DNA of 12,573 nucleotides from Phycisphaerae bacterium (GTDB lineage Bacteria > Planctomycetota > Phycisphaerae > Sedimentisphaerales > SG8-4). Numbering within the stretch: position 1 is the stretch's first letter; every line of letters begins with the position of its first letter. The notes beneath the pieces were generated by a model. That model was given only the letters and a program-made list of their open reading frames with translations, made no database searches and was not told where the DNA came from. The position numbers were made by a program, and so were the translations under genes. The DNA is taken from assembly GCA_030613765.1 (NCBI GenBank), contig JAUWLI010000047.1, forward strand, positions 1-12,573. Direction: 5' to 3'. This document shows, in pieces, positions 6,170 to 12,573 of this stretch.

Positions 6170-9100
6170 ATGACAAGCTTTAAGAGAAACGTCTTTGCAG
6201 TTTTGTTGTTGGGCGGTCTGTTATCAACTTATCCGAGATTGAGCCGGGCAAGTGCGAGAGCGTGGGAGGGGACAATAACAATTCCCACCTACGGATGGGC
6301 GGAAGATATAAACCCGAAGTTCTGGGCCCTGGAAGGTGAAGTTAAGTTCTCGACTACTGTCAAAGGCTCCATCGTTTATCCATATACGATGCAGGACCAC
6401 CTTTCCAGGACAAAGAAAGATGTAACTTACAAAGCCCTTTTTCTCGAAAACGAAAATCTGAAAATCACATGTCTGCCCGAATTAGGCGGCCGACTACATT
6501 CGGTTTTCGACAAAATCAAATTGAAGGAGATGTTCCACACCAGCAGCGTGATTAAGCCGGGCATGATTGCCATGCGCGGCGCGTGGATAAGCGGAGGAGT
6601 CGAGTGGAACTTCGGGCCCCATGGACACACCGTCACGATTCTATCGCCAGTCGATGCACTTACCGGTAAAAATCCGGACGGTTCTGCATACATCGAGTTA
6701 AGCAATATCGATAAAATCTTCCGTAACCGCTGGACAGTCCGTGTTACTCTACATCCCGGCAAGGCGTATCTCGATGAGCAGATTAGTATTTTCAATCCTA
6801 CAGATGCAATTAATCCATACTACTTCTGGAACTGTACGGCCTTTCCATGCAGGGCAGGTACACGTTTTATCTATCCAATGACGCTCGGGACAGACCATAA
6901 CGGAACTGAATTTTTCACCTGGCCCATCCACGAGGGCAAGGACCTATCCTGGCTGAAGAATTATGAGATATATTCCTCTATTTTTTCTGTTGACTGTACC
7001 TTCGATTTCTTCGGTGCCTATGATGTGGATGCAGACCGCGGGATAGTGCAAGTGGCGGATCACAAGATACTGGGCGGTAAAAAAGCCTGGACATGGGGGA
7101 CATGGGATTTTGGCATAGTAAGCCAAAAGAACCTGACCGATGAAGCTGGCCCCTATATAGAGGTCCAGAGCGGGCCTCTGCCGACACAATCCGATTACGG
7201 GATGCTGCTACCCAGACAGACCATATCGTGGCAGGAATGGTGGTATCCTGTCCATAGTCTCGGAGACGGTTTCGAATATGCCACAAAGGATGTTGCTATT
7301 CAATCCATCAGGAAGGATGACAAGCTCCAATTGCGTATGCTCGCAACCGATGCGTTCCGTGTTACGAGATGCACTATATTTGAAAAAGACCAAATGCTTC
7401 TTAACAAAAATATAGACTTATCATACAGAAAACCTGTAGTAGTAGAGCTATCACCGGCCCCAAAGTCGGCCATTGATATCACCCTCAAAACAAGGAACGG
7501 AGATGTCCTTGCTTCATTTGCCATTCCTTTGCCTATTCCCAAGGTATCGCCACCCGACGTATCCAAGCTAATGACGAAGCCTGATGAGCAACTCACAGTT
7601 GAAGAGAAATACCTTAAAGGTCGAAAGCATGACCTTGCGACGAATCGGAAGAAGGCACGGGAGTACTATGAAAAGGCACTCGCAGAAGACGCCGGACATC
7701 CACTTGCGCTGCGCGGTCTGGCAGTGCTCGATATCGAAGCGGGACTTTATGAGGATGCTATTGAGCGATTGAAAAAGGCTTTAAAACGCGAAGATAGTGA
7801 CGGATTGTCGTGGTTCTTTTTAGGCGTGAGCCATTTAAGACTAAGAAAGGAAAAGGAAGCGCTTGAGTGTGCACACAAAGCAACAGCCTCCCCCGGCACA
7901 GCGTCTCTTGGTTATGACCTTGCCGGCCGTGCCTATATGCGTCTGAGCGATTTTTCAAAAGCCAAAGAGGCCTTTGAAAAGGCAGTGCAACTAAACCCAA
8001 AGGATACAAAAGCAAAGAACCATCTGATGCTGGCCCTATACGCTTCGGGGGACAAAAGGTCAGCATATAAACAGGCCAAAAAAAGAATTGCAGCAGACCC
8101 TACAGATTTGGTTCCGCGTGCACTATTATCACTGCAAAACAAAACAGCTATAGCCAATTTTGTAATGCGCGAAGCTCAAGAATATTTAGGTGAATATGAT
8201 TTCGAAATGCTGGAGACATGTCTTGTATTCGCAGAGCTGGGTCTTCTGGATGAAGCCATAGAACTATTAACTACAAGGTATGTCGCAAACACGAAAGGGG
8301 AGCAGAATCCCCTACCACTTTATTATCTGGCTTATTTTGTTTCACTTCAGGGCAAAGACAAAGGTGCCCAAGCCTACCGCAGCTTAGCCCGCTGGGCTTA
8401 TAAGGACTATGTCTTTCCATCTCGCCCTGAAGCAATAGAAGTATTTAAGTATGCCATTTCTCAAAGACCTCAAGATACACATGCGCACCTGCATCTTGGG
8501 AATTTATACGGGAACTTTGGGCGGGTTGAAGAAGCCGCTCGTCACTGGCAAAAGGCGAGCGAACTGGATCCATCCTTCAGTATCGCATATCGGAATCTCG
8601 GCCTTTATACATGGGCGGTTAAGGAGGACCTGACGAAGGCTGAAGAGTATTACCGTAAAGCCATTGCTGCACGACCAAAAGACCAGACACTGTATCGTGA
8701 TTTAGCGGATATTCTTCTGGCAGGGAACAAGCGGAACGAAGCGATAAAAGTTCTTGAATCTACGCCGTTTGAGAAGCTCAGACGTGCGGACGTGATTATA
8801 ATGCTTGCCCAGGCTTATACGGACGAGAAAATGTATACACACGCGATTGATTTATTAGAGTCAACGCCCTACTTTGTGAACTGGGAGGGTCAGACGATAA
8901 CCTGGGACCTTTTCAATAAGGCACATCTTGAACGCGGCCGGGAACGCTTTGATAAAAAAGATTTCAATAGGGCCCTGGAGGATTTTGAGGCGGCATTGAC
9001 CTATCCTGAAAACATAGGTGTCGGCCGGTCTAATAAACCTCAAGAGGCACGAGCCCATTACTGGAGGGGAAAGGCACTGGAAGGACTTGGACGCCTTGAA

Positions 9101-9214
9101 AATGCGCGTTCGGCCTGGAATAAGGGAACGGCCGGACCTGAAGGCTCACAGGAACAGAACAAATATCGGGAACTCTGCAAAAAGGCGATCTTGACGCACA
9201 AATGGCTGCTTTGA
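6170..9214 (+). CDS. Secreted DUF5107 domain + TPR protein
   Basis: This protein has 1014 residues from the start chosen on its Shine-Dalgarno. A Sec signal peptide (SFKRN, hydrophobic about 8-19, likely cleavage after ASA at 29) implies export. The N-terminal half is beta-rich and matches DUF5107: NLKITCLPELGGRLHSVFD (96-114), the core ISGGVEWNFGPHGHTV (140-155) with Glu145, His151 and His153, then RWTVRVTLHPGKAYLD and YYFWNCTAFPC. This region resembles the galactose-mutarotase-like sandwich of sugar-acting enzymes. From about residue 465 onward it is helical with tetratricopeptide repeats, clearest near 588-612, 768-870 and 921-987. DUF5107-TPR proteins are common in polysaccharide-degrading bacteria but I know of no settled activity. 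Next to a sugar-type oxidoreductase and a symporter, a role in glycan recognition or cleavage is a reasonable inference, with conserved Glu and His as candidate active residues. The symporter gene follows after 45 bases. Confidence 0.9.
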   Translation: MTSFKRNVFAVLLLGGLLSTYPRLSRASARAWEGTITIPTYGWAEDINPKFWALEGEVKFSTTVKGSIVYPYTMQDHLSRTKKDVTYKALFLENENLKITCLPELGGRLHSVFDKIKLKEMFHTSSVIKPGMIAMRGAWISGGVEWNFGPHGHTVTILSPVDALTGKNPDGSAYIELSNIDKIFRNRWTVRVTLHPGKAYLDEQISIFNPTDAINPYYFWNCTAFPCRAGTRFIYPMTLGTDHNGTEFFTWPIHEGKDLSWLKNYEIYSSIFSVDCTFDFFGAYDVDADRGIVQVADHKILGGKKAWTWGTWDFGIVSQKNLTDEAGPYIEVQSGPLPTQSDYGMLLPRQTISWQEWWYPVHSLGDGFEYATKDVAIQSIRKDDKLQLRMLATDAFRVTRCTIFEKDQMLLNKNIDLSYRKPVVVELSPAPKSAIDITLKTRNGDVLASFAIPLPIPKVSPPDVSKLMTKPDEQLTVEEKYLKGRKHDLATNRKKAREYYEKALAEDAGHPLALRGLAVLDIEAGLYEDAIERLKKALKREDSDGLSWFFLGVSHLRLRKEKEALECAHKATASPGTASLGYDLAGRAYMRLSDFSKAKEAFEKAVQLNPKDTKAKNHLMLALYASGDKRSAYKQAKKRIAADPTDLVPRALLSLQNKTAIANFVMREAQEYLGEYDFEMLETCLVFAELGLLDEAIELLTTRYVANTKGEQNPLPLYYLAYFVSLQGKDKGAQAYRSLARWAYKDYVFPSRPEAIEVFKYAISQRPQDTHAHLHLGNLYGNFGRVEEAARHWQKASELDPSFSIAYRNLGLYTWAVKEDLTKAEEYYRKAIAARPKDQTLYRDLADILLAGNKRNEAIKVLESTPFEKLRRADVIIMLAQAYTDEKMYTHAIDLLESTPYFVNWEGQTITWDLFNKAHLERGRERFDKKDFNRALEDFEAALTYPENIGVGRSNKPQEARAHYWRGKALEGLGRLENARSAWNKGTAGPEGSQEQNKYRELCKKAILTHKWLL

Positions 9215-9259
9215 CACAAGAATTAAATAACGGTAATTGCCACATAAGCAGGAGATAAT

Positions 9260-10918
9260 ATGGATTTGAGTGCTCTTGGAATTGAAACTAATTTTAGTAA
9301 TTTAGACTGGTGCATTGTCATCGTGTACCTATTGGTCATTGTAGCTTTTGGAGTCTATATAAAGCGTTACATCAGCAATGTTACAGATTTCATGGTTGCA
9401 GGACGAGGCTTAAAAACCTTCCTTGGCGTAGCGACAATGATAGGTACCGAATTAGGTCTGGTTACGGTAATGTATTCTTCGCAAAAGGGCTTCACCGGAC
9501 TATTTGCGGCCTTTCATATAGCATTTGCCTCTGCTATTGTGTCCCTGGTTGTCGGCCTGTCAGGATTTATTGTCGTGCCGCTTCGCAGAATGAAGGTGGT
9601 GACCATTCCGGAATTTTACGAGAAGCGATTCGGGCATGGCGTGCGGATATTGGGAGGAACCATCTTAACCTTTTCCGGCATCCTGAATATGGGGATGTTC
9701 CTTAAAGCCGGCTCGATTTTTGTGATGGGCATTACGGGGATGACGTCGGAATATGAACTCAAGATAATAATGAGTGTCCTTCTTGGAATGGTGCTTTTAT
9801 ACACCACTTTAGGCGGGATGGTTTCGGTTGTAGTCCTCGATTATATCCAGTTTGTGGTATTGTCTTTCAGCCTTTTGGTAACCAGTGTTTTTGCCATCAG
9901 ATATCTTGGCTGGGGCAACATTATTGAAACGGTATCTCAATTAAAAGGAGAAGCCGGTTTTAATCCGTTCGACGCTAAAGGATTCGGAACATCTTACGTG
10001 ATATGGATGTTCTTCTTAGGGCTGGTCAATTGCGCAATTTGGCAGACGGCCGTGATACGTGCATGCTCAGCCGAAAGTGTCAAAACTGTCAAGAGGCTCT
10101 ATACCTTTGCTTCTGTCGGGTGGCTGATACGGTTTTTGTTACCGTGCTTTTTTGGGATATCTGCTTTTGTATTCATAGCACAGCATCCAACACTCAAGAA
10201 TGTATTTTTGCCGGAAGGTTCTGTTGCCGATTCCCAGGTGACGTTAATGGCGATGCCGGTCTTCCTGAGTCAAATTCTTCCTGCCGGATTTATCGGTATT
10301 GTTTCGGCGGGTATGCTGGCTGCGTTTATGTCCACACATGACAGTTACCTTTTATGCTGGAGTTCGGTTCTGACACAAGATGTTGTTGCACCCTGGTTCA
10401 AAAACGGATTGTCATCAAAGGCACGTTTGCTGCTGACACGAATTTTTATTGTAGCTATTGGGATTTTTATTCTGATTTGGGGACTCTGGTATGATTTAGG
10501 GCAGGACTTGTGGGATTATATGGCGATTTCGGGGGCAATCTATTTCTCCGGAGCCATCGCATTACTGGTCTTTGGTATTTACTGGAAACGTGCCAGTAAA
10601 GTTGGTGCATATAGTGCACTGGTTTGTGGTTTTTTAGCGTTGATCGGGTTAGCCCCGGTCCAAAAGGTGTTGGGCTTTGTGCTCAATCCGATCAAACTTC
10701 ATTATGGAATTACCAAAGAAATACCTGTGGCCGAGCTGACGGAAAAGATGGTCCTTGTTAAGGAGGTTTTTCAGGGCGATCAGATAGCCTTGATTTACGA
10801 TAACATCGGCAGCGAGATCATCGGCCTTATTACTATTGGACTGGCTCTGACAACCATGATAGCTGGTTCTTTAGTGTTCCCTGACCGCAGTAAACCAGCG
10901 GCTCAGAAGGAGGATTAA
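9260..10918 (+). CDS. Sodium:solute symporter (SSS/SLC5 family)
   Basis: This 552-residue inner-membrane permease has the length and about 13 hydrophobic spans usual for the SSS family, which couples Na+ entry to uptake of sugars, carboxylates, amino acids or similar solutes. It opens with an acidic, aromatic lead into TM1 (LDWCIVIVYLLVIVAFGVYI). Family landmarks include IPEFYEKRFG (116-125), a GGMVSVVVLDYIQFVVL segment, and AAFMSTHDSYLL with Ser358, Thr359 and Ser362 in the region that forms the Na2 site in vSGLT-type structures. AGGAG lies five bases before the ATG. It is followed three bases later by the small membrane protein, whose ribosome-binding site lies inside this gene's 3' end, so the two are probably translationally coupled. 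The substrate is not predictable. Context suggests a sugar or sugar-derived product released by the exported proteins upstream. Confidence 0.94.
   Translation: MDLSALGIETNFSNLDWCIVIVYLLVIVAFGVYIKRYISNVTDFMVAGRGLKTFLGVATMIGTELGLVTVMYSSQKGFTGLFAAFHIAFASAIVSLVVGLSGFIVVPLRRMKVVTIPEFYEKRFGHGVRILGGTILTFSGILNMGMFLKAGSIFVMGITGMTSEYELKIIMSVLLGMVLLYTTLGGMVSVVVLDYIQFVVLSFSLLVTSVFAIRYLGWGNIIETVSQLKGEAGFNPFDAKGFGTSYVIWMFFLGLVNCAIWQTAVIRACSAESVKTVKRLYTFASVGWLIRFLLPCFFGISAFVFIAQHPTLKNVFLPEGSVADSQVTLMAMPVFLSQILPAGFIGIVSAGMLAAFMSTHDSYLLCWSSVLTQDVVAPWFKNGLSSKARLLLTRIFIVAIGIFILIWGLWYDLGQDLWDYMAISGAIYFSGAIALLVFGIYWKRASKVGAYSALVCGFLALIGLAPVQKVLGFVLNPIKLHYGITKEIPVAELTEKMVLVKEVFQGDQIALIYDNIGSEIIGLITIGLALTTMIAGSLVFPDRSKPAAQKED
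10907..10913 (+). promoter_or_regulatory. Strong Shine-Dalgarno inside the symporter 3' end
   Basis: AAGGAGG lies eight bases before the ATG at 10922 and within the last codons of the symporter. It is a near-perfect site and is the main evidence that the 52-codon frame is really translated. Confidence 0.8.
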
Positions 10919-10921
10919 AAT

Positions 10922-11080
10922 ATGGATTTTTGGATTAAATTCTGGTCATTCTTTTTCTTTGCAAGTCTTGCTGTTTTTGCAGTTCTCGCTGTGGTTGTCA
11001 CAATCGGCGGCTTTTATAATATTCGGTCGCTGTTTAAAAGTCTTACGAATCGGGCCGATCAGGATGATGACCAGTCGTGA
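10922..11080 (+). CDS. Small single-span membrane protein, probable symporter partner
   Basis: This 52-residue frame starts MDFWIKFWSFFFFASLAVFA, continues as a hydrophobic helix VLAVVVTIGG (21-30), then a short FYNIRSLFKSL segment and an acidic tail ADQDDDQS. It is therefore a one-span inner-membrane protein with a charged C terminus. It begins three bases after the symporter stop with a very strong Shine-Dalgarno, and its 3' end overlaps the start of the UroD-like gene by 14-17 bases. Small proteins encoded directly after SSS permeases are known to act as accessory subunits in other branches (for example the DUF485 and DUF4212 partners of carboxylate symporters). I recall a 'symporter small accessory protein' label for short ones like this, but could not check it. 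Role inferred: stabilising or modulating the symporter. Automatic annotation may drop it because of its size. Confidence 0.8.
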   Translation: MDFWIKFWSFFFFASLAVFAVLAVVVTIGGFYNIRSLFKSLTNRADQDDDQS

Positions 11081-12239
11081 AAGATTGACGGCGACTTTGT
11101 GTGGCGAACCGGTCGACCGGCCTGCAGTCAATTTCTATGAAATAGGAGGATTCCAGATTGACCCGTCCGACCCGGACGAGTTCAACATCTATAACGACCC
11201 TTCCTGGCAGCCTTTGCTGCAATTAGCCGAGGAGCAAACCGACCTGATTCGTATGCGCAGCCCTGTCAGGCCGCGATCCCACAAGGTCGAGATGACACTT
11301 GACAAGGCCGGCGCTGCCAATTACCGAGATGAATTCTTCAAAACAGAAAATTATATGGAGGATGGATGCCGTTTCAAACATATGACTCTGAAAATTGGTG
11401 ACAGAACTATGACGTCTCTGACGCGCCGCAGCCCGGAGATTGACACAGTATGGACTATCGAACATTTGCTCAAAAGTGTAGACGACTTGAAAACTTATAT
11501 GGAGCTTCCTGACGAAGTTTTCGCTGAAGAAATCAATGTTGATGGCTTAGTCGAAGAGGATAGGAATCTCGGCGACCGGGGCATCGTGATGGTAGATACC
11601 GAAGACCCAATTTGCACCGCGGCGTCTCTTTTCAGTATGGAAGACTTTACTGTCATCGCTATGACCGAACAGAAGCTATTCCATCGTCTGCTTGAAAAGC
11701 TTTCACGCCACATATACAGAAGGACCGAGGAAACGGCGAAGGAATTTCCCGGTCATCTATGGCGTATATATGGGCCTGAATATGCAACTGAACCTTACCT
11801 TCCACCGCATCTTTTCAAAGAATATGTAGTTCGTTATACAGGGCCGATGGTAGAGACTATTCAAAAATACGGCGGTTTTGCCAGAATTCATTGCCATGGC
11901 AGGATTCGTGCCGTTCTTGATTACATCGTCGAAATGGGGGCGGCCGCCATTGACCCTATTGAACCACCCCCGCACGGGGACGTGGAGCTTGAATATGTGC
12001 GCCGCAAGTACGGCAGGGAGCTGGTTCTTTTTGGGAACCTGGAGATAGCCGATATAGAAAATATGGACCCGAGCGAGTTTGAAAAGATCGTCGAAAAAAC
12101 GCTCGAAGATGGAACAAGTGGAGAGGGCAAGGGTTTTGTCCTGATGCCTTCATCAGCCCCAAACGGCCGTAAAATCACACCCCGGATGATGGCAAATTAT
12201 GAGACAATAATCCGGCTGGCAACCGATTTCAAGTTATGA
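11067..12239 (+). CDS. UroD/MtaA-like (uroporphyrinogen decarboxylase superfamily) protein
   Basis: This 390-residue cytosolic TIM-barrel protein starts in the way typical of the family, MTSRERLTATLCGEPVDRPAV. An ATG at 11064 is equally possible. The open frame extends further upstream to 10959, but that part is the small membrane gene read in another frame. The superfamily includes heme-pathway UroD and corrinoid methyltransferases such as MtaA. Later landmarks are RIYGPEYATEPYLPP (233-247), the metal-site region IHCHG (274-278), DPIEPPPHGDVELEY (296-310) and LFGNLEI (321-327). Compared with the zinc-binding HxC...C of MtaA it has His275-Cys276-His277, and Ser362-Ser363 near where the distal Cys is expected, so metal binding may differ or be absent. 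True UroD is unlikely because no heme gene is nearby. Methyl transfer linked to uptake of a methylated sugar or other methoxylated substrate is a hypothesis; no corrinoid protein is visible. There is only a weak Shine-Dalgarno, so translation is probably coupled to the gene before it. Confidence 0.88.
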   Translation: MTSRERLTATLCGEPVDRPAVNFYEIGGFQIDPSDPDEFNIYNDPSWQPLLQLAEEQTDLIRMRSPVRPRSHKVEMTLDKAGAANYRDEFFKTENYMEDGCRFKHMTLKIGDRTMTSLTRRSPEIDTVWTIEHLLKSVDDLKTYMELPDEVFAEEINVDGLVEEDRNLGDRGIVMVDTEDPICTAASLFSMEDFTVIAMTEQKLFHRLLEKLSRHIYRRTEETAKEFPGHLWRIYGPEYATEPYLPPHLFKEYVVRYTGPMVETIQKYGGFARIHCHGRIRAVLDYIVEMGAAAIDPIEPPPHGDVELEYVRRKYGRELVLFGNLEIADIENMDPSEFEKIVEKTLEDGTSGEGKGFVLMPSSAPNGRKITPRMMANYETIIRLATDFKL

Positions 12240-12246
12240 TGAAGAC

Positions 12247-12573
12247 CTAAAGAGGCATTGCATCAAAGACCATGACCTCAAAAGGCTCCATTTCAAACGT
12301 GTGCTCTGCGCCTGCAGATAACACAATCACTGCTCTATTCTTATCTTTCTTCCATGGGCTTTTCAAAGAATACTTCTGTGCTGCACCGGTTGGCAGTTCG
12401 AAGACTTTTCCGATATCTATTGTGGTCTTACCCGGCTTGTCATGAGGATTACGCAGCGACAGGATGCCTTTGCGCTTCGACCATGCAGCCCAGCCGTAAA
12501 TCTGTCCCTTAGCCGGGTCGCCTCCTACCCAGTGCGTATCTACCAGTACGTCCGCATTATTGCGAGACCATTT
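12247..12573 (-). CDS. C-terminal part of a probable glycoside hydrolase
   Basis: On the minus strand the frame is open from the right edge to a TAG at 12247-12249, giving the last 108 residues of a gene whose start lies outside. Visible segments are NADVLVDTHWVGGDPAKGQI, YGWAAWSKRKGILSLRNP, a beta-rich middle, and a C-terminal HTFEMEPFEVMVFDAMP. The GWAAWS...GILSLRNP followed by FEV-type strands is the usual C-terminal beta-sandwich of TIM-barrel glycosidases. It specifically recalls planctomycete proteins often labelled 'enterotoxin' or alpha-galactosidase-like, a match made from memory. The coding frame is convincing: amino-acid composition is normal and there are no stops. The exact family is uncertain because the catalytic barrel is not in the window. 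It converges on the UroD-like gene with a 7-base gap and no visible terminator between them. Confidence 0.8.
   Translation of the reverse strand, partial: KWSRNNADVLVDTHWVGGDPAKGQIYGWAAWSKRKGILSLRNPHDKPGKTTIDIGKVFELPTGAAQKYSLKSPWKKDKNRAVIVLSAGAEHTFEMEPFEVMVFDAMPL

Noticed and set aside
10959..11063. Upstream extension of the UroD-like gene from an ATG at 10959
   Set aside because: This stretch is the small membrane gene read in another frame. The family's conserved start (MTSRERL) is at 11067, and no ribosome-binding site precedes 10959.
1..12573. CRISPR array, insertion sequence or long direct repeats
   Set aside because: No regularly spaced repeats, transposase frame or terminal inverted repeats were seen by eye. 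Short repeats could still be missed without computation.

Overview
The window looks like a piece of a Planctomycetota-type chromosome, probably Phycisphaerae-like. This is inferred from gene content and no lineage marker was checked. Pointers are a Tat-targeted Gfo/Idh/MocA oxidoreductase, two secreted-type SUMF1-domain proteins, a DUF5107-TPR giant, an SSS-family symporter with a tiny partner protein, and a UroD-like methyltransferase-family protein. All are families expanded in glycan-degrading PVC bacteria. Genes are tightly packed, base composition is moderate, and good Shine-Dalgarno sites are present.

Layout. Positions 1-966 are the 3' part of a SUMF1-domain gene (+). Positions 967-1407 hold a tRNA-Lys(CTT) on the minus strand (1186-1258) and, directly after its 3' end, a short open stretch resembling the tail of a planctomycete integrase. 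A secreted CocE/NonD-type serine hydrolase (1408-3024, -) is transcribed away from a 370-base intergenic region. That region carries a good promoter and several small palindromes in front of the main rightward cluster: Gfo/Idh oxidoreductase (3395-4744), a secreted protein with a beta-sandwich plus SUMF1 domain (4788-5957), a secreted DUF5107-TPR protein (6170-9214), an SSS symporter (9260-10918), a 52-residue single-span membrane protein (10922-11080), and a UroD/MtaA-like protein (11067-12239). The last three are nearly contiguous or overlapping. From the right edge the 3' end of a probable glycoside hydrolase (12247-12573, -) converges on the cluster with a 7-base gap.

Working model (inference): the rightward cluster is a carbohydrate-use locus. 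Exported proteins (DUF5107-TPR, SUMF1-like, the Tat-type oxidoreductase, and possibly the hydrolase and glycosidase on the other strand) process a glycan or glycoside. The SSS symporter with its small partner imports the product. The UroD-like protein may act on a methylated group or a related small-molecule step. No substrate can be named from the sequence. Neither SUMF1 protein keeps the full copper-binding cysteine pair of genuine formylglycine-generating enzymes, and no sulfatase is present, so a sulfatase-maturation role is not supported. The least-described parts are the symporter's small partner and the DUF5107-TPR protein.
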